Shown piece after piece: positions 22,764 to 35,920 of a stretch of DNA of 64,000 nt. Source of the DNA: Caprimulgus europaeus. Taxonomy: Eukaryota > Chordata > Aves > Caprimulgiformes > Caprimulgidae. The DNA lies in the NCBI GenBank assembly GCA_907165065.1, contig OU015528.1, positions 69,793,474 to 69,857,473 of the forward strand, given 5' to 3'. Position 1 is the first letter of the stretch. Each line of letters starts with the position of its first letter. The position numbers were made by a program, and so were the translations under genes. The notes below the pieces were generated by a model. It had not been told where the DNA came from. It saw only the letters and a list, made by a program, of their open reading frames with translations, and searched no databases.

Positions 22764-25483
22764 TTTAAAGCAAACATTTACACCTTTATTTCCAATTCTT
22801 GATAACACTGAAGTCTTTATTTCACCTTCCCCTCCTCCAAAAAGGGAAAAGTCACAACTGTGCAAAACTTTGTAGGAATCTGGAGACTTCTTAAAATTTA
22901 ATTCCATCGAAATTTGCTTAAATTCATCAGTCCAAGCCAGGTGTAGATTAGAGCCAATCAACAAAATTGCTTAGATGGGGTCCAACTTCTATTCTACTAA
23001 ATATTTTATTTAGCTGGGGGGAAGGTGTTGAGGAAGAAGTCTCATCACCAGTTAATACTTTAACTTCCCTTTTACCTCAGGGGACATTGTTACGTTTTCA
23101 GCTTAATATGGCACGTGCTATGTTTGTGAAGTGCATTTTACTCTTACACCAACTTCAGTTTTTAAGTTTTGTAGAAGCAAGTTACTTTTGCTTCCAGTTT
23201 CCTTCCTCCTCTCAAAACCTGAGACCTTCTAAGGATCACCTTTCTAGAACTAGCCCTTTCAGCAAAGGTTGTATTGTGACTATACCTGACACCAACTCAC
23301 TCTTTTCCTGCTCTCAGACACAACTGAATTCAAACAACCACGCTGAAGCTTTTTCTGCTTTGCACAAGTAACCTAGCAAAACCATCTGAAACGACGAGAG
23401 CAACAATAGCAGCAACAGTTCTTCTCATCCTCTTGTAACACATGCTAAAGTCAGCATTAGTCCCGGCACCAAATTGATTCCTCAGGAAAACTACTAAATC
23501 TTAAGGTACCTGGAAATTAAAATAACAACATCCATCATGCATCCCATCAATTACCACAGCTCCAAGATTAAAATTCTCAAATTACTTTATTTCCTACAGC
23601 ACCTTTGCTCACAAGAGTGTACCTTAGTCAAAGCTACTTGGATTGAGGAATCCATTTCAGGCTGTTGCTGTATACTACAATTAAAATAAATTTCTTTGGG
23701 TGATCATCTAAATGACAAGCTTGTGCTCTTATTTAAGCAAGTAATTATGAACACTTAAAAAGATTTAGATAAGAATTTTTACTAGGCTCTAGCATTTTTG
23801 TTATCACAGTATAGCTAATGCAACCCTGAAATATCCTAAGTATCTTACCATATTTTTGCCAGATTTGGGCAAAATCTACCCAGTGAGAAGCTGTATCTGT
23901 GACATCAGTGAAGATCTTAATTTGATTGTTCTCAGCAATTCCTATTGAATTCAACAGCCTTTCCTTCATTTATTCCATTTCTACAGGCTTGTGGAAAGGA
24001 ATGAGCCAGGATATGAACTTTCTGCTTGCATAGAAGTCACTTTTTAATTTCCAGATAAGGCCATGAGCTATCTCAGTTGTGACTTTGCACTGAAGAGTGT
24101 TACACGTTTTGACTGACCTGTGTCTGCTACCTCAGCCAGATGAGCCTCCCACTGCAGAGCGGGCCCAGAGATCCCTGTCCCTCGCCCAGAGCGCAGCTTG
24201 GACACTCATGACAGTCTACTGCTGTGTCTTCCCACGAGCCACAGAAAGTGCCTTGCATGCCAGATATACTTCCCTAGCTCCATTTTGGCTTCCTTGGGAT
24301 GAGGCAACCCCCAAAATAAAATGATAAAGGAAAATAAGGGATGTCTACATGAAGGATTTGGGAAATAGGGACAAAAAACTAAAAAAGCTCAAACTCAGTT
24401 TTCATAAAGCTTTACTCCACCCCATCTATAGGGATTTTTGTGCAACTACAAAGCAAGTATAACTGGAGCCAAAACCTGAAGAACTGATGGTGCTTAACTG
24501 AGAAATTGATAGTGATTTTCTAAGGTGTTTTGATATGAAAGCAGATAATACTGCTTTTGCTTCCCTGATGCACAACAGATTCAGTTGGTTTGGTCCTACA
24601 ACTCTTCCTCAGGAATGATTTCCCACTGAGGCAGTGGGAGCCACGTCTGATTTGGACTCCAGGATTTTAACCCAACAATACATTTGTATTCAGTACGCAA
24701 ACAGAATCTGGAGTCAATTAAATGTGTAAAACAGAAATGGACCAACACTGAGGGAGATCCAACAGCTCAGTCATGCCTGGCAGTCTCCCCTCCAGAAGCA
24801 TGTGACCTAATTACAATTCTAATAAAACAAAGCATGAATATTTCATTATGAAGCACTTTAAAAAAGTAACAAAACAAACCCAAAAAGCACACATATTCTC
24901 GCTAAAAGCAGTTGTGCTATGCCAGCCTGCCTTATTTTATATTTAACATCTCTCCACTCAACTTCCTTGAGAAAAGGCAAGATCAGAATTGTAGAGACCA
25001 TGGTAACATTGTCAGACTGACACCTTCATTTCATTACAAAGCTCACATGCAGATTTTATTTTTGGGAAGCAGTTTGGGCCTTTTAAAGCTCATTATAAGC
25101 AAATATATATTAGTCACAATCAAAATTTTAAAGAAAGTAAACACTTTGAACGAAAACCATTTTCTGAAGTACTAGGCAATCAAATAATCAAACATTTTGC
25201 TAACTTAAAAAAGCGTTAGCATAAAGTAGGGGAAAAAAACATAAGCTTGCTTATTTATGCTTTTCTCAGGGAGCAAAACACAAACTGTTAACTAATATCA
25301 TGACTGTTTACAGTCATCCCTATAGAATTGCTTCATTCTTCATAATTTCTTTTTAGATGTGGCAAGTTAAAATGCAATCCCTCATTCAGGATACCACACT
25401 TCCAACTTTTCCACTAATAAGTAATTTCTTAAAAAGAAATTTATTCTACATTTATATGCTGAGTTCTTCAAAATAACTTTGGG
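22764..25483. other. Noncoding DNA, nothing identified
   Basis: No recognised repeat, RNA or coding frame. The longest frame is about 134 codons (22967-23371, plus) with no domain visible. Composition stays AT-rich apart from a small GC-richer patch near 24120-24300. Confidence 0.5.
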
Positions 25484-26237
25484 TTATATACTGGCAGACC
25501 TTAACTCATGGGAAGAGAAGAGCTCAGCAGCACCATTGCACCTTTCCGTGAATCAGAAACGTGGCTGAGAGGAGAAACAAGCCTGCTGCGCATCGATGCC
25601 TCAGCCCCGCAGAAGCATGCGGCCCCTCTCCAGAAAGCTTTGCTGCACGGGGCCAAGCTCACCGCCTTGGCACAGTCCAGGGGCTGCGGAGAATTGAGAA
25701 CTGGAACGACAATGTCAAAGATGTTCAGTGCTTCATGTGTGCACAAAACATCTTGTCCGCGTGTTTTGCTGGAAGCAGCTGAGCACACATCCACCAGATT
25801 AGGGCCAGCGCCAGCAATCAGCACGCAGACAAGCGTGGGAAGCAAGAGGACCGGTGGCTCTCTTTGCCCGAGTAGGGCACCTGGAAATGTCAGATGGAGA
25901 CCTCTGTCAACACATCAGACTCCTGCGCTGTCGGCAGCCAAGAGAGAGGATAGACAAGGGCAAAGCTGTACCCTTCAGACAGCCCTGACAAAGCAGATCA
26001 GCAGTTATCCTGACACGCACGCCCCGAGGCGCGCAGTCAGCGCAGATCAGGGAAACCGCCCTCCAAAGCCAATGCAAATACCAGAGAAGGACCAACACCT
26101 CCACTCAAAAAGCCAGAAGCACTTCATCCAGTCAGGCACAGAAGAGACAGCAGTACAGAGCAATAAACTAAAGGAGTCTGGTGCTATTTGTTGTTCGTTC
26201 AGTAAGATATTACTCAAAACTGAGTAAGAAAAAAAAA
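25484..26237. other. CpG-rich block with an unassigned 239-codon open frame
   Basis: This is the only part of the window with CpG-island-like composition. By hand count 25501-26090 is about 56% G+C with about 26 CpGs, an observed/expected ratio near 0.57, whereas the flanks have almost none. The longest open frame of the window lies here (25508-26227, plus, 239 codons). Its product would be rich in Ser, Thr, Arg, Lys and Gln, with no domain, signal peptide or membrane segment that I recognise. The minus strand is also open for 114 codons. A TTATATA lies at 25484-25490 and an AATAAA at 26162-26167, with a GT-rich stretch after it (26178-26202). However, the AATAAA lies inside the frame, and the ATG has C rather than a purine at -3. 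It may be an exon of a noncoding RNA, a young insertion, or chance. Confidence 0.35.
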
Positions 26238-29200
26238 TATCTCTGAAGAGCAACTTTTTGGTTTAGAGCTAAGCAAGTATGGCTTATTTTTCCTCTTATA
26301 TTACTGAATTCAGAAGTATATCAGAAGACCTATAAATATATTTCCCTAACTACATTTTATTAAAAGCAAAGAAGGAAAATTCTGATGAAGTATTAAAAAG
26401 CTTTTACCACTCTCCTTTCTGCTTGTCTGACATGCAAGTCTATTAAAGCTTCAAAGACAACTGTTCCAACCCAGTTATAGAATGGTACAGAAATAGTCCT
26501 AGCAATAAATCCAGTCTTTACAGATAAGGGTGCACTGAAAGGACAATTTCTTACAAATTTGACGTTTTCCTGTTGTTACTAGGGTAGTCAGCTTACACTC
26601 ACCATCAATGGATAGAAGTTATGGTCATTCTGCTCCTTATCATGACATATTAATCAGTAAGCAAGTAAAAGAGTCATTAGTTTTTCCTTTCAGAAAAAGC
26701 AGAAAAACAGATATTCACTAATAAAGCTGCACTTTTGAGAATTACAGAGTCTAAAAATCAAATCCATTACCTTCAGGACAACTCCAGAAAGTATTTGTTA
26801 ATACTGAGTTGGGTTTGGGTTTTTTACTGTCTCTTCTCCCCTGCCATGTAGTATCTTAATATTCTCTGCATTTGTGCACATCTGCAAAAGTCTGCCTCCA
26901 ACATGTAATTCAGTGACTTCTGATTTTTCTTTCTGTGTCCTGAGACCTGTCTGTGTGAATATGGTGTCATCTATTTGCAAGTCTGGAAGCAATTTGCTTT
27001 TTCTTAAAAAAAAAAAAAAATCATACACACACACACGAGCATGTTATCCTCTGGTAATAGTTTATTTATTGGTGGGTTCAAAATTGATTCTGTGGACAAG
27101 TCTCAATATCTTCATCCTGGCAAAGCCCATCTTGGCAAGAAGAAAAACAGCAAGAGAAGACATGTGATGCACATTCTCCCTTTCCTCATTGCTAAAATTA
27201 TTTTTCTTCTAGATTAAAACTCTGCAATACTTAACAGCCTCCTATAGTGTATGTACAAACTTCAGTCACTAAGGAATACTATCTAGTTATAAATTTTAAG
27301 TAGCAGGTTGAGCAGATGCACTTAAAAGTAGTCTTGACTATTATCTTTATATCCAAGTACCACACTTGTTAAGTAACACTGTAGCATCTCTGTTGTGCAT
27401 CACACAGCCAAATTAAATTGCACATGACTTATTTCTGTTTCTGCAGTATTTCACCAAAATCTTAGTTCTGCTCAAGGTTTATCTTTAAACTAATTTAACT
27501 TATCATCTGCTGTTATAAGAGTGTTCCAAATCCACAGAGTTTCATCACACTCCAGGGTACCTTCGGAAGAGAAAGACACTATTCAGTCTTTCGGTCTAAC
27601 GTTACTCCCAAGTCTAAAATCTCTTCAAACTCATTAGAATTGGGCAAACATTGCCATGGGAAATCAGCACACAGCAATGCCTGGAAAAGCCCTGAAGGAT
27701 CAGGGCTCTATTTGATACATTTATTTTTTTAATCCACTCTTTGGTAAGAGAGGATGGTAAAACACTTTCAAGTCTCCAACTACCTACGTCATGAAGAAAC
27801 TGGCAGTGAAGATGTATTTTGCATCTTCAAACTTGGTGACTTGTCCTCTCCTCACTGACCTTACAGTGGTTCCAGTAAAGTTATCGTATGTAGACATAGG
27901 ATTTCTCCCCCCTGCTCCTTTTTATTATCTTGTGTTTTCCTCTCTTCAGCCCAAATGGTCCACTCGTGATAACAGAAAGCATCACCACTCTCTCTACTGC
28001 AGTCTTCCTTTAAATGGCCTTAAAATTCTGGCCTCTCAACTTCTTGTGTCAGAAAAGCTGGAGATTTGTAGCTTTTTGGCTTTGTCCCTGATGCAAATAC
28101 TCAAGGAATACTCATCATAGGCTAAAATTTCCACAAAGCAGCCTCTACAAACTGCTACCCAGAGATAAGCAAAACTGACTCTCATAGTCCAAAATTTAAG
28201 TCTCTGGAAAGGACACCTCAGAGGCAAATATAATAAACACTGTTTAGGAAACAAACAAACAAACAACAACAAAAAAAGTGGGCAGCCCAAAAGGTCTGTA
28301 AGGGAGTTTTATTTTAAAATTAAATACTTACCAAAACACTAAAATGGGATACTTGGCAAAAATATTCTAATTCAAGCTACCTAGTGTTTACTGAGAAGAA
28401 ATTAAAAACCTCACTGACCCTTTCCAAGGGTAACAGCCCTCCAGTGTTCATGTTTGCTGCACATCATTAGATATTATGTTGTTCCTTCTTTTATAAGAAA
28501 AAAAAAACACCCCAAGGAAACAAACAAAAATAAACAACAGAAAAAAAAAAACAGGAAAGAGCAAGGGGTTCTATTACACTATGTGTAAACTTCAAATCAT
28601 GTACTTAACATATGCTAAATAGCCATTTCTAATACCACTTATAATCAGAATTATTACATTATCATTACTCCCTGGAGAAGAACAGTGGGTCAAGTGTTCC
28701 ACTAGTTATACACTAGTTACAATAGATCTATACATTCTGAAGTGAGAGTAAAATAATAGCACAATGATCTGGTCTGAATTCATGGTTGTAAACGACTGCA
28801 CAAGGTTCAAAGTGCCAGTTACTTTTACTTTGGGATCAAAAAATTCACAAACCCAGAAGATATAAGGTCATCCACAAAGTTTTTTTTTCTCCTCGATGGT
28901 TTTACTTGAGTGACAGTAGACCCCACCAGCAAAAATGCCTCCAAAATGGCAATCTGAAAGCGCTTTCCACAGGGAATTCACAAATGCCAAATCTCTTTTC
29001 ACTTCACTATTAGGAGGTTACAAAATTGGATAATAAGGAAATTATCTTATATGTCTTCTTGTTTTCTCCCTCCTTTGCTATTTTTGATAACTAAATTGTG
29101 ACATAAGACTTCACTAGACAGGAATAGGATAACTGGTGGAAATTACTAATTTTTTTGTTTGTCTGTGTTCATTGCCTGGGATTAACAGCAATGTTTTCTT

Positions 29201-32200
29201 TTTCCTCCTTGAATTTACTACAGAGCAAGTAGGCAAAGGCTAAGACAAAAGGGAGTGGTAGGAGAAGGGACTCACTTGGAATGTCTTAATTATGGAAAAA
29301 TAGAGTTTATTAGTTAAGTGCGCTCAACACTGGACATAACACCTTTCATAGTCCTTCCCAGACACTCTACCAGAGGAACAGAAGCCACAGTTTATAACAT
29401 ATTCTGTGCATTGAGCTCCTTCTCACCTAGTTGGCTGCCTCACAAGCCACTGAGCAAGAGTTTTAATGAGGAAAACCACTATTGACAGCAGCGCAGGTTC
29501 TCGGGTTTCCCCGTTATTCTTCAGAACTTACCCAGAAGTATTCCCTAAAACAGTACAAGTGACAGCAGCGTCTTAGGAGAGGGGATGCCACACAACCTTC
29601 ACCACCTCCCAAGACTTCTAAGTGTTCCAGGCGCACATGAAAACTCCAGGGACGTATGAGGGTACAACCTTCTCAGGACTACAACACATCCATCCATTCT
29701 ACTATCAGATGAACAACATCCTCTTCACTGAGCTCATGCTGGCACATGTACAGGACACAGTGAAGCTAAAGACCTATAAACTGAACTGTTTCTTTTAATG
29801 ATAATGTTGCTGACTTGAATTAGGACTGAAAAGACCACCCTGACCTCTGTAAAGGTTCTCCACAAAAAGGAGTTCAGCAACATGGAAGAGAGGATTGATT
29901 TGTGAAGACTTGTTGGCTGCCCTCATCCTGTTTTGATCATCTTGTCAAATCTGTAACCACACAAGCCACCATCAGTCATGTCCAGCACCTTTCCTCTCGT
30001 CATGCCCTTTCTTTTAGTAAGAATTTCAAAATAAAGAATGCACATTGTTTCTTTTGCATTATTTTCTGTCAATTACTGTTTTTGCCTATGCCTTTTGCAT
30101 CTTTCTACACCTGGAATTCTCCTTTTCTTTATGTATCCTACTTTCTCCTGCCTTCCTCTCTTCTCACCCTCTCACAGTAAAATCCCTTCTGAAACTAGAA
30201 GTCTTTCATAAAGTTGAAAATAGGCACTTTTTTATTATATTAACATTCCTGCTTATCCTTCTCTTCCCTTATTCCTACATCACCTCAAACTTGCATCATG
30301 TCTAAACACAGAAATTCTCCATGATAACTTCTGACCATGCACACTACGCTTGTTTAAGAGGTTACCCTCCATCCCACCCTTTGCCTCCATCCCCACATCC
30401 ATTTGCATTTACCACAGAATCTTACAAAGTGCAATGTTATCTGCTAATAGTTAGAATATGATCAGTAAAATCTCTCCACTCCTCCTATACAGGCAGTTAG
30501 TAGTCAACATCATGGAACCTAAGGGCTTGAATTTGTATTAAAAAAAAAATTAAAAAGCAACCCAAAAATATTTCAAACTAGCTTTCCTAACTGTTTACTT
30601 TAGCTGATACTCAACAGTATGAGAAATAGCCTACTCACACTGTAATATTCAGATGACAGCCTGGACAGCCACATCATTATCATTTTGTGGAAAGGAACAG
30701 AACTGATGAATAGTTCAGGGAAAAAAAAAAAATCTCAGTCTTGAATGAAATTCAGTTTATTTTCCCAGACAGATTTACATAGGCATTACTCACAGTGGAA
30801 AAATAAAAATCCTTATCCCAGAGGAGTTTCATAAAAATGTCAGCAGCAAAACATTGAAATCAAGCTTTCATGGCAGGTTTCAGGATTACACTGATTGTAG
30901 AAGAATATGAGTGAATATGAGTTTTACTTATGTAAACATAAGTTTTACCTTAAATGCAGTGAAGAGCTTTTAGAAGTATACTAGCTGTAAATACCATGTT
31001 TAAACCACAATTAAAACCACAAATTCCTGGACAGCTGATATTTCTTTCATAAATGAGTGAAAGACCTTGCCATGCAGTGCTCTGAATCCCTGATTGCTTT
31101 GAAGTGAATTTTAACATTTACTATTCTGGAAGAACAGAACAAATTTACTCTTTAGCTGAAGATCATTTTAGCTGCTCTATCTTAGAGGCTAAAAAAAATC
31201 TGCAAGTAAAAAATAAAAAAGGCCCAAACCAAAAGAAAAAAAAACAACTAAACAACAAAAAACCCACCTCAAAAACAATCTGCAGAACCATCCAAACTCA
31301 TGCAGAGACTGGCTCACCATCCTTAAAACATAAGACATTTGCTGAAGTTTGGCAAGTGAACAAAACAAACACAAGTCTGGCAAAAATTAGCCCACTTGGG
31401 AGAATAAGGAAGAAAATATGATTGCTCATTCTGCTAGAGGTGGGGAGAGGAAGGGTTATAGCAAGGGAATTTTGGAACTGACCCACAGAGCTGGGTAAAA
31501 ACGAGAACATTTGAAGACATGAAGTGAAACACATTAAAATAAATAAGAGAAAGATATGCTCAAGTCAAATTGGATTCTGTTAAGCGAGAAAGTTACTCCC
31601 ATCTGGCCCAGTGATGGATGGATGCCTATATATCTGTTTAAGATTTACAGTTCAAAATAATCAAGAAAGAGTCAAGTGATTGAGCTACACATCACTAAAG
31701 TCTCTTTCCTCAATTTAATCTATTTCAAAGGGAATATAAGACAACATCTACCCAATAGTGCACATAGCATTAATCTATGTGTATTCTGAAACCTGAAAAA
31801 AAGTCAAAATTAAATTTAAAATATTAAAACATATGAATTTACTAAAGGTAAGTATTATGAGATTATTCAAAAATTTGTGTTGAATATCCCATAAATACTG
31901 CCTCCATCACACTGTTTCAAGAAAAAAAAAAAAGATAGAGAATAAAGAAATTCCAGTTCAGCAAGGTGTTTGAGCACATCACTAAGCAATTTGGAAAAAA
32001 TCCCACGTTAGTACTAATGTAATAATGGAAAGGGGTTACAGGAATGTCTACAATATTCAATACAGGTGCTTTTAGAGCCATGAGCTGTACTAGATTCTAC
32101 AGCACATACTAGACCTTTAATCTGCACTAGAGAGCACTTGTTCACCAAATTATATTTTTCACTTAAACTTTTTTTTTAACATAAATTAAAGCCATCACAC

Positions 32201-33073
32201 AAATTTAAAATGAGCTGTAAAAGAATAATTACTATTTTTGAGCAAGTAGGGATAAAAATAATTTTGATAAGTATAAAACTACTTAAATCACAATTTTCCT
32301 TAAGAACAGCTCTCCCTCTGATCATACTTCTAATGGAAAGAGCATTTAAGTAAATTTCCTTCCAAGTAGAAATTCTAATTGCTCAGTTTATACAAGATTT
32401 TGGATACCTTCTCCCAAGAGATTTATACCTTTACTTTAAATATGCTGGTTATTTTATTCTATTTATGCCTCCCTCTTTTTTTTTTTCATTTAGGCTACTG
32501 TAAATGAAACAATATGAAACAAATAAAAACTTGTGTTGCTTTGAAATCCAGTCCCAATGGAAAAAAATATTAAAAAGCATGACAATTTAACATTACATAG
32601 AACAGACTAGCAAGCAAAATATTTCACTGTGGAAAAGGGCTGTTTTTTAATTGAAAGACATAAGCAACCACTAGGCAAGACACAAAACAGTGTCAGAAAA
32701 GACAATCAAAGGAGGTACATTAAAGGTGACTGACCAAAGCATTACAAAGCCATGCAGTGTTGCTGTGTGGCCAAAACAAATCCTGAATATTTGGCATACA
32801 TTACCACTAAAAGTGCCAACCTGGACAGATGAAGCTAATAACATGATGAAAGAAAAGGCTGATTATCTCCCTCAGTCTCCCGTATGCCTTGTTTTGTCAC
32901 AAAATCAGCAGGGGTATTATCACAAATACTGGTTCAGTTACTACATTTAAAAACAAGACAAATCAGAAAACCAACCAAAAAGCCCTCAAATTCCAGTGTT
33001 CCTTCCATACCACCAGGACCTGGAAAAAAAAAAAAAATGGGTCTACAGATACTTGAAGGAAAAAAGCCCTAAA
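26238..33073. other. AT-rich noncoding DNA with A-rich and CA-rich tracts
   Basis: This long unique stretch contains an A run followed by a short (CA)n at 27005-27037, AAAC-type tracts at 28247-28275, 28498-28550 and 31207-31275, and A runs at 30721-30732 and 31921-31933. All open frames are under 110 codons and none is recognised. I see no CR1 copy in it. Confidence 0.5.
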
Positions 33074-33094
33074 AATAATAATAATAATAATAAT
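33074..33094. repeat. (AAT)7 microsatellite
   Basis: Seven uninterrupted AAT units are present, lying between two A-rich runs (33020-33032 and 33155-33169). The tract is likely variable in length between individuals. Confidence 0.95.
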
Positions 33095-34075
33095 CTATCT
33101 TACAAGTCTTCTGCTCACAAGCTTATTCAGGAAAGAGTGTGCACGTCTCCACTTAAAAAAAAAAAAAAATTACTTCATGCCCATAGCAGTTAGTAGAAAT
33201 ACTACTAACAATGTTGCTTGCTGTGATTACAGTGATATGTAATTGTACTCATTTAATGTTTCTTTCTAGAGAGATTTGTATTTTGTATTTAATGGAAACA
33301 TCAACAGTAAACTATTTTTGCCCTTTTTTGCTATATACTGCAGCAAAGCCACTTCTCATGAACATCTGTTCTCCTCCCTGGAAATATTAGATACAAACCT
33401 CTGCAAGGGAAACAAAGGCAGAAATTCAATCTAGACTCTGGTCTATGATTATCTGGAAGCTATAGTAATGTACATTTTACACTGACCAGAAACAAACCAT
33501 TAGCATAGGTGATAAGGAGATTTATTGGCATTGCTCTGTAAAGAAACTTGGGTTCTGCATAAGCATTAAGTGTGGTTTTAGCTAATACACATGATTAGAC
33601 TGAGCAAATGAGATCAGAAATTAACACATCTCTGAAGTAAAATTTGGATTTAAACAGTCCTCAAGTGACTAATTTGTAAACATATATCAATATAAGTATT
33701 TAATCTCATGAAAACTGTTAGGGAAACAACGTTTGGCGATAGGGCCAAGAAACGCTCTCTTTCACCCTGCCAATGGATGCACCAGTAAATGCTCAACACA
33801 GAAAAGGCAGCGGCTGTCTCCTCTCATGAGCAATGCCCTGGCAGATCCTCTGTTGGTTTGGACTGATGCTAAACTGGCAGTTTTGCAATCTGCATCTCTT
33901 ATCCTTCCATGCCCAACCTCCAGGTTCTTCATGGAATATCAAACAAGATCTTTGCGTGGCACCAACTGAGATCTGGACAGAGCTGATGAAGCTCCAACAG
34001 TGTAAGACCTGGATACAGGCAGAAGAGTAGCAACATAGCTGGGAATGGTCACAATAAAAAGCAGCTACAAGTATT
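33095..34075. other. Noncoding DNA, slightly GC-richer from 33730
   Basis: No recognised repeat. The 33730-34075 part is less AT-rich and carries overlapping short frames on both strands, ending at a CR1 insertion. No product can be assigned. Confidence 0.45.
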
Positions 34076-34219
34076 GGAGTCTCCATCTCTGGAGATGTTC
34101 AAAACCCTCCTGGACACCTTCCTGTTCAATCTGGTGTAGGGAACCTGGTTTGGCAGGGGGTTGGACTAGGTGATCTCTTGAGGTCTCTTCCAACCCCGAC
34201 GATTCTGTGATTCTGTGAT
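34076..34219 (+). mobile_element. CR1 LINE 3' end, plus strand
   Basis: The copy starts in the last ORF2 codons (GGAGTCTCCATCTCTGGAGA) and passes through GGGGGTTGGACTAGGTGA. It ends with two ATTCTGTG units. About 145 bases remain, so it is strongly 5'-truncated. Its ATTCTGTG tail and 3' UTR resemble the inner copy at 61661-62355 more than the ATTCTATG copies. Confidence 0.92.
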
Positions 34220-35808
34220 TGCAGAAACACTGTAAGAGGAAAGCAGTTACTATGCTATTAACACAGCCCTCTTCCATCTCCTTATTTATAAACTATAGCC
34301 CTTTCAGAAATTCAAATTTGCTTTGTGAAAAGGAAGATAGGTCAACTTCTTCGAAGAAAAGTCAGTATATACAAACCACAGTCTTCAAGAAATCTGGCTG
34401 TAATGTCATATGGTGATATTATCACAGGTTGTCAATAGAGAAAACATTTATTTTGCCCTAAGAAATTATATGAGCATTGGGTAATACAATGAGTAGATTT
34501 TTGTAACTTCTTAAATTTTTTAATAATTTTTTATCACTAGCTCATTAATTTATAGGTCTAAAGTACATCAATTTATACATTTAAACCCTTTTATGCTAAA
34601 GGTTTTATTTTGGTTTTATTATATATATTTATATTTGACAACATAAAAGAGCATTCAAGTAAGCAAGCTGCTATGTGACCCAGCAAAGGCTGCAGAGAAG
34701 ATAGTTTCCTATTAAGAGATGCCCTCCCAACACTTTTAGTTTGGTAGTAAATTCACTTAAGTGCTGAAGTTTAAAAACCAAACAAAGAAAACACCAAAAT
34801 CCCTGCTCTTCCCACCAGTCCTTCCCAGATCCAAAGTACTGCAATGAACTAGAAGTTGCATAATTAGGACTAAAAAAAAAACCAAACCAGAAATGATTCC
34901 ATAAACTCAAAGTGAACCAGGGATCACTAGATGTCAGAGGAAGACCATATCTGAGCCACAGGTAAAATTAGCCTAAATTAACTTAAAACCTGAGGGCTCA
35001 TTTTCCTCATGAGCAGATGATGACCCATCACTAGTAGTAGCCACAACAGGCCACCCACCAGCACTGGGCAAACAAGAAGATAAAAGGGCATTACTAGACT
35101 TTTGTTCTCCTCTGTACACTTCACCCAGCAGCTCTTAGGGAGCAGGTCAGTAACTGCTCAGTCCTGATGTTCCAACTACATGCTGCAGAACATCAACACT
35201 TCTCAGACTGAGTGCAAGGTAACTATGCTGTTATTCCTGGCAGCCCACAGAAAAGTGGCTCTTTGTAATTTAAGAATCCACAGTTGTTTCCTGAAGCCAC
35301 ATGCGAGCATGCACCTAAGATGTGAAGACCTTACAGCACCTCTTTCTGGGTACACAGGGTGGCCAACACACGGGCACTTTCCCAAGGCATCTATCCACAA
35401 TTGCTTCCTCCAACAGATAAAAAGTTTTTCTGATCCCAAGCAGCGAAAGCTAATTCTGACATACCGGTTCTTATACCAAGCATTTTAGAGTTAATATTAC
35501 ATTATTCTCCTTTGAACAGGAAGAGATTTAAACCTCAGCAGCAAAACTAAGGTTTTAGAAGTACTTTGCTTCATGGCTGGTTAATTGCACACTCTAAACA
35601 ATGACACTCTTATATTTTAATTTGAAAAGCAGTTTTTAAGTACATTAATGGGACCATTTAAAACTAGTGACTTATGGAATTACCTGTTTTCTTAAATGTT
35701 TAGATGACACTTAAACTAACTTAAGAAACTTGTATTCTATCTCACTTCACAGCCATCTCATGTCAGCATTGAATAATAAAAAAACCATGCAAGTAAATTT
35801 TAATTTGT
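34220..35808. other. AT-rich noncoding DNA, nothing identified
   Basis: Unique sequence with short T and A runs. No frame above about 105 codons, and no repeat or RNA recognised. Confidence 0.5.
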
Positions 35809-35920
35809 ATCATAGAATCATTTTGTTGGAGAAGACCTTTAAGATCATTGAGTTCAACTGTAAACCTAACACTGATGAGTCCACCACTAGCCCATGTCCC
35901 TAAGCACCACATCTATCATT
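35809..35920 (-). mobile_element. Diverged CR1 LINE 3' end, minus strand
   Basis: The plus-strand reading opens with CATAGAATCATTTTGTTGGA and continues through AAGACCTTTAAGATCATTGA to 'CCATGTCCCTAAGCACCAC'. The last block is the complement of a 3' UTR motif (GTGGTGCTTAGG-ACATGG) that also occurs in the plus-strand copies at 41743 and 57880, so they belong to one CR1 subfamily. The copy is old and the boundary beyond 35920 is uncertain. Confidence 0.85.

Noticed and set aside
22967..23371. 134-codon open frame on the plus strand
   Set aside because: Composition is that of surrounding DNA and no domain is visible. This length is expected by chance in 64 kb.
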